From assembly GCA_036426205.1 (NCBI GenBank), contig CM071571.1, forward strand, positions 116,462,502-116,526,501: DNA of 64,000 nt. The letters are read 5' to 3'. The translations under genes and the position numbers were made by a program. Shown in pieces: positions 43,799 through 54,592 of the stretch (positions within the stretch are counted from its first letter, which is position 1; each line of letters starts with the position of its first letter). The DNA comes from Ascaphus truei. Taxonomy: Eukaryota > Chordata > Amphibia > Anura > Ascaphidae. The notes beneath the pieces were generated by a model. That model saw only the letters and a list, made by a program, of their open reading frames with translations, searched no databases and was not told the DNA's origin.

Positions 43799-44165
43799 TG
43801 TAAATCCTGTAAAAAAAAGGGGGTGTTAAAAAAAAAGCAGAGGATTGTGGCTTAAATAAAGTGAGTGCACACAGCTAAGATCGGACACTTGACTGTATAT
43901 TCTTAAGGATAACATTACATAAGATGTTACATAGTAGATGAGGTTGAAAAAAGACATGTGTCCATCAAATTCAACCTATGCTAAATTTAGACAACAGATA
44001 TTTTATCCTATATCTATACTTACTTATTGATCCAGAGGAAGGCAAACAAAAAACCCAGTGACATGTCATCGAATGATATCACAAAAGGTGAAAAATAAAT
44101 CCCTTCCTGACTCCAGCAATTGGCAATCGGATTTCTCCCTGGATCAACATCCTTCCCATGTTTAC

Positions 44166-44912
44166 TTATTTGGTATATCCCTGTATACCTTTCCTTTCTA
44201 AAAATATATCCAACCTTTTTTTGAACAAATCTATTGTATCTGCCATCACAGTCTCCATGGGTAATGAATTCCACATTTTAACTGCCCTGACTGTAAAGAA
44301 CCCTTTCCTTTGTTGCTGGTGAAATCTCCTTTCCTCCAACCTTAAGGGATGACCCGAATCCTTAGTACTGCCCTTGGGTTGAATTATTTTGAAAGCTCCT
44401 TGTACTGTCCTCAAATATTTTTGTATATAATAATCATATCCCCTCTTAGACGCCTCTTTTCTAATATAAGAAAATAAATAATAAATATAATAAGTAAATA
44501 AATCTAATTTAGCTAGCCTCTCCTCATAAGTTAGATTGTCCATCTCCTTTATTAATTTGGTGGCTCTTCTCTGCACTCTCTCTAGTTCCATAATGTCTTT
44601 TCTAATGAGTAGTGCCCAAAATTGTACTCCATATTCAAGGTGTGGTTTTACTAATGCTTTGTAAAGGGGCATAATTATGTTTACTTCCCTTCCATCCATT
44701 GCCCATTTAATGCAAGAAAATATCTTGTTTACCTTTGCATCTACTACATGACTTTGGGCACTATTGCTAAGCCTGCTATCTACAAGCACTCCTAAATCCT
44801 TCTCCATAAAGGATTCCCACAATTTATCCCCATTTAATTTGTAAGTTACCTGTTTATTCTTGCTTCCCAAATGCATAACCTTAAATTTATCTGTATTACC
44901 CTCATCTGCCAT
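44166..44912 (-). pseudogene. CR1-type LINE, C-terminal part of RT protein
   Basis: The frame covers the region after the catalytic centre: FKVMHLGSKN, EKDLGVLVDS (motif E region), SCIKWAMDGR, IMPLYKALVKPHLEYGVQFW, and FFTVRAVKMWNSLPMETVMA near the end, the hallmark of CR1-type elements. It stops just before the 3' untranslated tail. Confidence 0.9.
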
Positions 44913-45281
44913 TTACCTCCCCAATTTCCCAGTCTCTCCAAGTCCTTCTGGAAGAGAAATTACATCCTGCTCTGATTCTACTACCTTACACAATTTAGTA
45001 TCATCAGCAAAGATGGAGACTTTGCTCTCAATGCCAACCTCAAGGTCATTAATAAACAAGTTAAAAAGCATGGGTCCCAGTACCGATCCCTGAGGTACTC
45101 CACTCACAACCTTTGCCCAACCTGAAAAAGTTCCATTTATGACAACCCTCTGTTGTCTGTCCTTTAACCAGTTTTCAATCCAGATGCATATATTATTACT
45201 GAGTCCAATTTGCTTTATTTTGTACACCAACCTCTTGTGTGCAACCGTATCAAAAGCCTTTGCGAAACTTAAGTAGACCAC
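44913..45281 (-). pseudogene. CR1-type LINE, RT palm
   Basis: The frame shows [15 protein letters not shown] (motif A; the usual Asp of D-F-x-K-A-F-D is replaced by Ser), [20 protein letters not shown] (motif B) and [10 protein letters not shown] (motif C). The frame closes at 44,913-44,915 and continues shifted downstream. Confidence 0.9.
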
Positions 45282-45494
45282 ATCAACTGCATTACCCGGG
45301 TCTAAATTCCTACTTACCTCATCAAAGAAACAAATAAGGTTAATTTGGCATGATTTATCCTTCGCTATTACTAATAATTTTGTTTTCCATTAGGTATTCA
45401 TGAATATTATCCCGTATTAAACCTTCAAGTAGCTTAACCATTATTGATGTCAGGCTTACAGGTTTGTAATTCTCCGGCTGTGATCTAGCTCCCT

Positions 45495-45836
45495 TTAAAA
45501 TATAGGCACCACATCTGCTTTACACCAATCTTGTGGTACTGAGCCTGTGGAAATTGAGTCCTTGAATATTAAATGTAATGGTTTGGCTACTACTGAACTT
45601 AACTCCTTGAGAACTCTTGGATGTATGCCATCGGAGCCAGGTGCCTTATTTACTTTAATTTTTTCAAGCCGCCTATGAACTTCTTCCTCAGTTAACCAAT
45701 TGTTCATTAATATGGAGGTTGTGGCTTCCTCCTGCGGCACTACTATTGAAATTGATTCTTCTCTGGTAAACACAGAGGCAAAGAATGTGTTTAATACCTC
45801 TGCTTTTTCCTTATCTCCAATAATCTGCCTGACCAT
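45495..45836 (-). pseudogene. CR1-type LINE, RT fingers
   Basis: The frame shows LNTFFASVFT, KIKVNKAPGSDGIHPRVLKE and VPQDWCKADVVPIF (RT motifs 0-1). About 210 bp between this and the palm carries frameshifts. The copy begins here, so it is truncated within the RT protein. Confidence 0.88.
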
Positions 45837-46198
45837 CTCACACAGAAAGGGTCCTATGAGGTAGAACTATTCAACATTACAGTAAAAAAATATATAACCA
45901 CATTGTATTGTATTGTATTGTATGTCTTTATTTATATAGCGCCATTAGTGTACATAGCGCTTCACAGTAGTAATACATGTGGTAATCAAATAAATAACAG
46001 ATAATATAAATAACAGATCATGGGAATAAGTGCTTTAGACATAAAAGTAACATTTCGGAAGAGGAGTCCCTGCCCCGAGGAGCTTACAGTCTAATTGGTA
46101 GGTAGGTAGAACGTACAGAGACAGTAGGAGGAAGTTCTGGTAAGTGCGTCTGCAGGGGGCCAATCTTTATGTATCCTGTGTTCAGAATATCCACAGTG

Positions 46199-47452
46199 CT
46201 ATTCATATGCTTCTTTAAGCAAGTGTGTCTTAAGGTGGGTCTTAAAGGTGGATAGAGAGGGTGCTAGTCGGGTACTGAGGGGAAGGGCATTCCAGAGGTG
46301 TGGGGCAGTCAATGAAAAAGGTTTAAGGCGGGAGAGGGCTTTAGATACAAAGGGGGTAGAAAGAAGACATCCTTGAGAAGAACGCAAGAGTCTGGATGGT
46401 GCATAGCGAGAAATTAGGGATGAGATGTAAGGAGGGGCAGAAGAATGTAAAGCTTTAAAAGTGAGGAGAAGAATGGAGTGTGAGATGCGGGATTTGATCG
46501 GAAGCCAGGAGAGGGATTTCATGAGGGGAGATGCTGAGACAGATCTAGGAAAGAGTAGAGTGATTCTGGCAGCAGCATTTAGGATAGATTGTAGGGGAGA
46601 CAGGTGAGAGGCAGGAAGGCCAGACAGCAGGAGGTTACAGTAATCAAGACGGGAGAGAATGAGGGCCTGAGTCAGAGTTTTAGCAGTCGAACAACAGAGG
46701 AAAGGGCGTATCTTAGTTATATTGCGGAGGAAAAAGCGACAAGTTTTAGAAATGTTTTGAATGTGAGGGGCGAATGTGAGAGAGGAGTCGAGTGTGACCC
46801 CTAGGCAGCGTGCTTGGGCTACTGGGTGAATGATTGTAGTTCCAACAGTAATGTGGAAGGAGGTAGTAGGGCCAGGTTTGGGAGGAAGTATGAGGAGCTC
46901 TGTTTTAGCCATGTTGAGTTTAAGGCGTCGGAGGGCCATCCAGGATGATATAGCAGAGAGACATTCAGAAACTTTGGTTTGTACAGCAGGTGTAAGATCA
47001 GGTGTTGAAAAGTATATTTGTGTGTCGTCGGCATAGAGGTGATAATTAAACCCAAAAGATGTTATTAGGTCACCTAGAGAGAGTGTGTACAGAGAAAAGA
47101 AAAGAGGTCCCAGGACAGAGCCCTGGGGTACCCCCACAGAGAGATCAATAGAGGAGGAGGAGGTGTTAGCAGAAGAGACACTAAAAGTACGATGGGAGAG
47201 GTAGGATGAGATCCAGGATAGAGCTTTGTTCCGAATACCTAGAGTATGGAGAATGTGGAGAAGAAGAGGGTGGTCCACTGTGTCAAATGCTGCAGAGAGG
47301 TCGAGTAATATGAGCAGAGTGTAATGACCTCTGTCTTTGGCAGCATGGAGGTCGTCAGTTATTTTAGTGAGGGCTGTTTCGGTGGAGTGAGCAGTGCGGA
47401 AGCCAGATTGTAGAGGGTCTAGGAGAGAATAGGTGTTGAGAAAATGGAGCAA
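46199..47452 (-). pseudogene. L2-type LINE, reverse transcriptase and C-terminal domain
   Basis: The frame runs 417 residues without interruption. It shows [36 protein letters not shown] (motif A), [16 protein letters not shown] (motif B), [12 protein letters not shown] (motif C, catalytic Ala-Asp-Asp), [12 protein letters not shown] and [10 protein letters not shown], followed by [15 protein letters not shown] and [10 protein letters not shown]. It lacks the RT fingers, which lie upstream in other frames. Integrity suggests a relatively recent insertion. Confidence 0.92.
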
Positions 47453-47661
47453 GCGAGAGAATACAAGACGTTCAAGGAGTTTAGAGGCAAAAGGCAGGAG
47501 GGAGACAGGTCGATAGTTAGAAAGACAGGTAGGGTCAAGCTTGCTGTTTTTGAGTAATGGTATGACTGTTGCATGTTTGAAGGAGTATGGAAAGGTTCCA
47601 GAGCAGAGGGAAGAGTTAAAAATGTGTGTAAGCGTAGGGATTATAGTAGGAGCTAGAGGTT
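47453..47661 (-). pseudogene. L2-type LINE, RT fingers, frameshifted
   Basis: The segment connects the linker to the RT frame. Minus-strand words such as [21 protein letters not shown] text can be read with shifts, which places RT motif 2 here. No single open frame spans it. Confidence 0.5.
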
Positions 47662-48198
47662 TTACGAGATGGGAGGGAATGGGTCAAGAGGGCAAGTGGT
47701 AGAGGGAGAAGAGGCGATCAACAGCAACACATCCTCCTCTGAGACAGTGGAAAAAGAGTCAAGGAAGGCAGGAGGAGAGTTAGGAAGAGGTGTAGGATGG
47801 TGGGAAGAAACAGAAGGTATGTTCTGCCGTATGGATTCCACCTTTTCCTTAAAATAGTCAGCAAAGTCCTGAGCGGAGATGGAGGAAGGAGAGGCAGCTG
47901 AGGGTGGTTTGAGTAGAGTATCAAAGACAGAGAACAGTCGGCGTGGGTTAGACTTGTGCATGTTGATTAGTGAAGAAAAGTAGGCTTGTTTAGCTTGCGA
48001 GAGGGCAGAGTTGAAACAGGATAGCATAAATTTGTAGTGAAGGAAGTCTGCGAGAGTGTGAGACTTCCTCCAGAGGCGTTCAGAGGAACGAGTGGAGGAA
48101 CGCAGCATGCGCGTGTGGGAATTTAGCCAGGGTCTAGGGTTAGAAGGGCGAGGGCGGCAGAGAGAAAGCGGGGCATGTAGATCAAGAGACGAGGACAA
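47662..48198 (-). pseudogene. L2-type LINE, linker between endonuclease and RT
   Basis: The frame reads RPWLNSHTRMLRSSTRSSER, a helical stretch with KFMLSCFNSALSQAKQAYFS, LFSVFDTLLKPP and DFADYFKEKVESIRQNI, which is the usual connector of L2 proteins. It ends near the start of the RT domain. Confidence 0.82.
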
Positions 48199-48438
48199 GA
48201 CAGAGTTGTACTTTCTGACCAGGTTGTCAGGGTCTGTAGCAGAGCTGAGAGAGGAGAGGGAGGAGCGTAAAGTGGACTCAAAGTCAGGTAAGTGAATAGA
48301 GCGCAGGTTTCTGCAGAACCGGGGGGTAGATGGAGGTGGAGAAGCGAGATAAAGAGAATGAGGTGAGATGATGGTCAGAGAGAGGAAAAGGGGAAATGGA
48401 GAAATCAGAAAGAGAGAAGTTTTTAGTGAAAACCAGGT

Positions 48439-48954
48439 TTAAGTAGTGGCCATCCTTGTGGGTGCTAGCTGCAGTCCACTGTTGAAGGCCAAAAGAAGAG
48501 GTAAGAGAAAGAAAGCGGGAAGCCCAAGAGAGAGAGGGGTCATCAATGTGGCAAAAAGAAGAACAGGGGAGTCTGAGGAGAGAAAGAAAGAGAGCCAGGA
48601 TTCAAAGTGAGAGAGAAAGGCAGAAGGGGGATGAGTAGAGGTAGGTGGGCGATAGATGACCGCCACATGAACAGGGAGAGGAGAGAAGATCTGGACAGTG
48701 TGAGCCTCAAAGGAGGGAAAAGCAAGAGAGGGGGGAATAGGAAGGGTTCGGTAATGGCAGACAGAGGAGAGCAGGAGCCCCACGCCTCCACCCCTGCCAT
48801 CAGGGCGCGGAGTGTGGGAGAAGGAAAGGCCACCATAGGAGAGGGCAGCTTCCAGAGCAGAGTCAGACTGAGTGAGCCAGGTCTCAGTTATAGCAAAGAG
48901 AAGCAGGGAGTGAGAGAGAAAGAAGTCATGTACAGAGAGGAACTTTGACTCCAA
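48439..48954 (-). pseudogene. L2-type LINE, endonuclease domain
   Basis: The frame shows LLFAITETWLTQSDSA (catalytic Glu), RGGGVGLLLSS, VAVIYRPPTS and a later region where the expected catalytic GDFN is altered (LLFATLMTPLS). The copy starts just upstream, so the first endonuclease residues are missing. The lesion predicts an inactive nuclease. Confidence 0.8.
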
Positions 48955-48965
48955 AGGAAGCTACA

Positions 48966-49843
48966 ATGCATTACGTCTTTCTGCAAGCAAAGAAGATTAT
49001 GAATAAAAGCAATTATAAATTGGTGCAAAACAAACAACACCACAGCCCAAATGTTTTCTTTTTCTATTCAAAAAGTACCCAGCAATACATTATATAATAG
49101 AAAAATAAAACCGTTAAATTCATAGTTTCACTTAAAATAATTTGATACTCAGACAATTCAAACCTCAAGAATTTGATTAATTAAGCCAATTAACACAGAA
49201 ACCTTTAGACAATGATAAAGAAAGTAAAGCTACTGCTTTTTAGTCCACATCGGTGTGCAGTCGCCCACAAACCAATGATCAGACTGTTTTTTTTCTTTGG
49301 CTATCTTCTCATCTTCAAATAAAACAAAAAACATGGGCAAAAAGTATATTGCACAGTAATCACCAGGGGTTATTACCTTTGTTGGATTTCTCTCCTGTGA
49401 TAGATTTGTTAATGTTTTTATATCAGTTTTGCTGCTGGAAGAAAGTGATAAATAGTTCAAATATTACGTGTTCCATTTTAACCCCTTTGCTACCAGAGGA
49501 ACTTGCAAAGCATTGCAAGTGATTCTGTGACTCTATGGGGTTAAATTAAAGTTTATTCTTACAGTACGTACTGGAGAAGAATTAAAAACATTTTGTTTAA
49601 AGAATTCAGCCATAGCTGGCGGCGTATTATAACTTAAGGAAGCTAAACGACTTTCCTTAAACAAAATAAAAAAACATGTACGTAGCAAAATAAAGAACAA
49701 AACAAACTGTATAGCATTGCAATATATATGAATAGTTTTAGGAACAAATTCAGGTAATCAGTTTACTGCTATTAATGTGGATAACATCTAACTTGTTGCC
49801 ATGTTAAATCAAGCTATCACATTTATCAAAAGCTCATCTAAGA
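48966..49843. other. AT-rich DNA, no gene seen
   Basis: Overlapping open frames at 49,230-49,522 lie on opposite strands and have no domain. No repeat family is recognised. Confidence 0.4.
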
Positions 49844-50025
49844 CAGGGGGCTCAACTCTTGTCCTAAAGACCCGCCAACAGGTCAGGTTTTAAGGATATC
49901 CCACCTTCAGTGCAGGTGGCCCAATCAGTGGGTCAGTCGACAACTGAGCCTCCTGTGTTGAAGCTGGGATGGCTTTAAAACCTGACCTGTTGGGGGGTCT
50001 TGAGAACTGGAGTTGAGCACCCCTG
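49844..50025. mobile_element. hAT-type MITE, 182 bp
   Basis: CAGGGGGCTCAACTC and GAGTTGAGCACCCCTG are inverted ends, with internal inverted words ACAGGTCAGGTTTTAA and TTAAAACCTGACCTGT. The flanking 8-mers ATCTAAGA and GTTTAAAA are only partly alike, so the duplication has decayed. It is the same family as 41,377-41,684 but without the internal expansion. Confidence 0.78.
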
Positions 50026-50248
50026 GTTTAAAAGCAATGGTACTGAAGTCAGCAATATACAGGACAGGAAGTTGAATATTGGGCCTCTGCAGAATGTAAC
50101 CTGTGATACTTATTATAAAAGAAAACCCAATGTTGATGACTTAACTTTAACAGGCTTTTTATGTTGTCTTCTACTAAGTTTGTGCTTCTCTGCAGACCTA
50201 GACAGAACGGTATTGTCACAAGTAAACTAGTATCTTTAAAATTAAATA

Positions 50249-52108
50249 CTAAACTAGGAAACAAAGACACCCTTTTGACAGCACTCGTTGTCATTGAAAT
50301 GTAATGATGAATAAATTAATACATAATGCTTTATTATTCTCGTATAAAATAAATGGTGAAATGTTAACGTGATAAACAACTAAAATTGGTGACGCAACAT
50401 AAAAGACAGACTAAAGTGCTCAATACTAAAACTAAAACATAGGGGAGAAGGATAGAACCAAACTGCTTAATAGCAGAAAAGTAACTCACAAGTAGTGAGA
50501 AACAGCCCCCTAGTACAGCAATGAAAAGGTTAAAAAGCCTGTATAGTCAAAACAGGTAACAAAGGTCTGACTCATACTACAAAAAGAATCTAAATGGATT
50601 TATGTTTTGGGCACTCTCGCGCCCAGAGGGATCAATGAACGTTTTTTATTTTCTCCCTTCATATAGATCACCATTACTCTCCCTCTGTGTATCCATTCTC
50701 CTTCACTGATTATTTCTTTTGGATCCACTACCATTACTTACCTTGTCCTCATCTGGTTCTAATATCTTCTATGTACATATTATATCTACCTTTTACTTAT
50801 GTTTTAGCATTTGGCATCCCCTTCAGCTCCTTATTACCATTATTATTTAAGACCATCATACAACGCTTGTTTTATTCATTTGTTTTTATTTTTGTGTTCA
50901 TCACTCCTTTATTCATGCATTCAGTCATTCTTCTTTCAATCGCTGCTGATTACCTGCATAAGAAACACATGGTTATACTCAGCTATTCTGACTGCTTCAT
51001 TGGTTACTCACACTATTTAAACTCCCTTCGTAGCTCCCCACGTCACCACCATTGAAAAAGCGCCCCAGCGAAACGTGCGTCAGGTGGGAGGCGGCTACTG
51101 GACTGACGTCATGACATTTACATGCCGGGCAGAGGGTGAGAGGCACTGAATAGTGCCGGTCTGTTTGCGAGCACACATTAAGGTGTCTGATTGTTACACA
51201 CTGTACTAGAGGCTATAATTTATACTATTTATCTCTGATTGAGCCAGCCCTAGTTAATATTGCCTCTCTAGCCATGACGATGGCCTCAGAAGCTTAGCGA
51301 TTATTGCTGCAACGGATGGTTACTACAGAGTATGTATGATTATTTCTACCTGTGTGCTACATTGTATTTAACTAGCAGCTGTTTGCATTCAGTGTGTTGG
51401 ATACGCTTGCGAACCCACCCTCTGTGAACATATGTTTGGACTCTCATCAAAGTATCTTTAATGCCATTCATTCTTCTATGTGTATTAACAGTGCATATTA
51501 ACTAGGGGGTTATAACTTGATACGGACCTGATCCGTGCCCCAGAGCCATTCAACACATTTTGTGGGTTCTTATGCATTTTGTTCACTTGAAGTATCTCTG
51601 TATTTGTATCTAACAGCAGATTTATTGATTTTGCTGTCAGCTTTTCTGTGGCACATTGTATACCCCTACATGGGCCCTGATACTTTGGCAACATTGATAA
51701 CACTACCTGACATTATTTTGTCTGTACTATCTGTGTATGAGTGAGTTCACTTTCATATGCCATTCATTAGCTAATTAATTCCATGGTCAGTCCTTTGTTA
51801 CCTGTTTTGACTATACAGGCGTTTTAACCTTTTCATTGCTGTACTAGGGGGCTGTTTCTCACTACTTGTGAGTTACTTTTCTGCTATTAAGCAGTTTGGT
51901 TCTATCCTTCTCCCCTATGTTTCAATTTTAGTATTGAGCACTTTAGTCTGTCTTTTATGTTGCGTCACCAATTTTAGTTGTTTATCACGTTAACATTTCA
52001 CCATTTATATTATACGAGAGTAATAAAGCATTATGTATTAATTTATTCATCATTACATTTCAATGACAACGAGTGCTGTCAAAAGGGTGTCTTTGTTTCC
52101 TAGTTTAG
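50249..52108. mobile_element. Inverted-repeat element, arms about 323 bp, with Penelope-like centre
   Basis: The left arm 50,249-50,572 and right arm 51,785-52,108 are near-identical inverted copies: AGGAAACAAAGACACCC at the left against GGGTGTCTTTGTTTCCT at the right, and AGCCCCCTAG against CTAGGGGGCT inside. The 1.2-kb centre contains a hammerhead-like core (51,046-51,080) but no convincing protein. Penelope-like insertions often carry extra inverted or tandem terminal copies, so I read this as one such insertion. The open frames at the two arms (50,049-50,294 minus; 52,063-52,251 plus) start identically because of the inversion. Confidence 0.7.
51046..51081 (+). ncRNA. Hammerhead-ribozyme-like motif, degenerate core
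   Basis: CCACC (51,046-51,050) can pair with GGTGG (51,083-51,087) as helix I. The first box reads TTGAAAA, with two differences from CTGANGA. A small stem CGC-CCCA-GCG follows, then GAAAC (51,070-51,074) and GTGCGTC. The pairing is kept while the core is damaged, so activity is not expected. Confidence 0.35.
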
Positions 52109-52379
52109 AATTTTCCCCTTTTGCACCGTTGCCACTACATTTCACCATTACATTTAAGGCTGATGCGAGAGTCACTTCCCTCCTCCCCTTCCCTATTTGT
52201 ACGTTTAAAATTAAATATACAGTGCGATTTTGCAACATAGATACAATGTAACTCAATAAAGGAAAATCCCTCAGTAATGTAACATTTTGCCACTTTTAAA
52301 ATATATATATGTTCATGATGTAAACCAAGTGCCGTAGCAGACAAGCTCATTGTAAAAATGGAATATCTCAAAGAGATGA
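52109..52379. other. No gene seen
   Basis: AT-rich flank between the inverted-repeat element and a LINE tail. The short open frame reading into the right arm is an extension of it. Confidence 0.35.
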
Positions 52380-52868
52380 GCCGCAAAGATCATCTTTCCT
52401 GTCTTGCCTTCAAATACTTTCTGAGCAAGCTACCTGTCTATCTGAACAAGCTCCTCACCCCTACCACATGCAACACTTAAAATTTCATCTGAGATCTGAC
52501 TCCAAAAGACTGTTCATGGTCCCATGGTTCAGCAAAGTATCCGGCTGCTCCTCCTTATTTTACTGTGCACCCCAAAACTGGAACAATCTACCGGAGACTC
52601 TCACATCCACCACCAGTTCTTTCAAAACTAAAGCTCTCGCATTTTAAATTGGTCAATAACTGTTACGTACGCCTATAATATATATTATCTTTAACTGTGC
52701 ATGCAAAGTCTTGTATATAATGTATACCCTGTTCACTTATGTAACTATGTATTTGTACCCATGTATTATTTGTCATCTTAACTCTATGCCCAAGACATAC
52801 TTGAAAACAAGAGGTAATTCTCAATGTATTACTTCCTGGAAAAACATTTTATAAATACATTTGAGATT
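52380..52868 (+). repeat. LINE C-terminus and 3' end (L2/CR1 group)
   Basis: A frame with WNNLPETLTSTTSSFKTKAL is the C-terminal signature of L2/CR1-type proteins. The tail ends with ACATACTTGAAAACAAGAGG, CTCAATGTATTACTTCCTGG and TTTTATAAATACATT. The same tail recurs on the minus strand at 53,268 and 54,502. Confidence 0.75.
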
Positions 52869-53267
52869 GAGCACTTACACTTAGCAGGCACTTCTGTCTG
52901 GAGACATTTACATTTGTGGCTGATTGACCTCTTAAATCTCCTGACACGCCCAGCTAAAGGAATAGCATACTCCTCTAGGTAAGTGACAGGCATGCATAGG
53001 GACAAACAGTTTAAACAACGCAGGATCCTTCCATGAAATGATCTCCCCTCGGCAGCAGAATTATAAACTTCTTCTGAAGTATACATAGATAGGCAGTTTA
53101 AACAAAGTGTATCCTTTGTTATATTAAGTCACTAGTGAGAGTCAGGTGCAATGATGAAAGGGTTCCGGGCTATGCTTGCATTCATGAGTGACAACATGCA
53201 GTTACAGGAATGCAAACAGAAAAACTAGGATTATCTGTTGATGACCGCAGGACCTGCAGTGAATTCT

Positions 53268-53352
53268 TTATTTATTTAGTTATAAAATGCTTTTAGTAAG
53301 AAATAATACATTGAAAGTTACCTCTAGTTTTCAGCAATGTCCTTGGCACAGA
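53268..53352 (-). repeat. LINE 3'-end fragment
   Basis: The minus strand carries GAGGTAACTTTCAATGTATT and CTTACTAAAAGCATTTTATA-type text, the tail of the 52,380 family. It is truncated to about 85 bp. Confidence 0.7.
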
Positions 53353-53444
53353 GTTATGATGACAATACATGGTTATGTTAAATGAACGGAGCGTATTACA
53401 GACAAGATTAAACTGTGAATTGCAAAAATAGGTACTGCAAGCCC

Positions 53445-53612
53445 TCTGTATTGTATTGTATGGTATGTCTTTATTTATATAGCGCCAAAAGTGTACTCAG
53501 CGCTTCACAAAGAATACAGTACAGGGAATTATAATAATACAAGTGCAGCAAAATCAGACAATAGGAAAGGAAATTCCTGCCCTGGAGAGCTTACAATCTA
53601 AGAAAGTAGTAA
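53445..53612 (-). repeat. L2-type LINE 3'-end fragment
   Basis: TATTGTATTGTATGG, then TTTATTTATATAGCGCC, GCGCTTCACA and CCTGGAGAGCTTACAATCTA match the 3' part of the L2 copy at 45.9-46.1 kb. Confidence 0.78.
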
Positions 53613-54501
53613 AAGTTAAAGGATTAATGTGTTTAATTTTCTTTTAATAATTCAGTCCCTCATAAAGTTTACAAAGACACGGGTAAATTAGTACTTTTGA
53701 AAATAGTTGCTGTAATTTAAGTTTTTCATTAGATCAAACTGGCATTTACCAATTTGCCATAACGACATAGGTTTTACAATGATAAAGAAGTTAAATCACA
53801 ATGAAAGTAATTTTTAACAACGTTGCAAAATATTTTTTTATTTTTTATATATACAGTACGATATTTGCTGAAAATACAAAACTCCTGAATAATTTCACAA
53901 TAAAAATATATGACCAGGATGCCAAAGAAAAAATAATTGCAATTTGTACAAATAAGGAAACGGAAGTAAAGGCCATGAGTTGCTGATATAGCCTATTCCC
54001 TATTCCCTGCTTTGCTTTCGTATCCACTTCCACTATAGTTGTATCTTTGTTGACTGACAAAATAATCTTAGATATCCACAAATGTGTGTAAAGTTAGTGT
54101 ATTTAAAAATGTTTAACAGTTTTCTACTAACAAATAAGCTGTTTTAAAATCACAGACATGATCAAGGTTTAATCAGTTTGTGTGAGTTTTCAGATTATTG
54201 CATTCTAAATAAAAATGTATCTATGCTTTGTACATTTTTGCATGCTCTTTTCTTAATGTTTGCATAAATTAATTACAAAAATACAAATATATTTGGTGTT
54301 CCAAACGTTGCTGTATTGTTTAATTTCCCTGCTAGGATTAACTATCCTCTGAAAGAATATTATATCATTTTAAACCCACAATAAAAGTATAAAAACACTC
54401 CAATTGCATTCCCAATCTATGGTTGCGCCTTTTCGAAGCACATCTCCGATTGTGGAGGGACCTGAAAATCTTTTTTCTGGATTTAACAGAAAGCAGAAAT
54501 A
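53613..54501. other. AT-rich DNA, no gene seen
   Basis: Short open frames on both strands (53,801-53,986 and 53,845-54,081) overlap and have no domain. Confidence 0.4.
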
Positions 54502-54592
54502 ATTAATTAATTTATTTATAAAATGTTTTACCAAGAAGTATTACATCGAGAGTTACCTCTCGTTTTCAAGTATGTTCTGGGCACAGAGATTG
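54502..54592 (-). repeat. LINE 3'-end fragment
   Basis: TTTATTTATAAAATGTTTTA, GAGAGTTACCTCTCGTTTTC and AGTATGTTCTGGGCACAG match, on the minus strand, the tail at 52,800-52,860. Confidence 0.72.

Larger units (their letters stand above)
43920..45840 (-). mobile_element. CR1-type LINE, 5'-truncated
   Basis: The three RT pieces below and a 3' tail (43,920-44,165 on the minus strand, ending TCAACCTCATCTACTATGTA) form one 5'-truncated element. The tail text is typical of CR1 3' ends. The endonuclease is missing. Confidence 0.88.
45895..48965 (-). mobile_element. L2-type LINE, long 5'-truncated copy
   Basis: Endonuclease, linker, RT and 3' tail are present in order over about 3.07 kb. The tail includes a GCGCTATATAAATA-type end at about 45,932-45,950 and TACAA-type tandem repeats at about 45,903-45,925. 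Reading frames are long, with few breaks. Confidence 0.9.
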
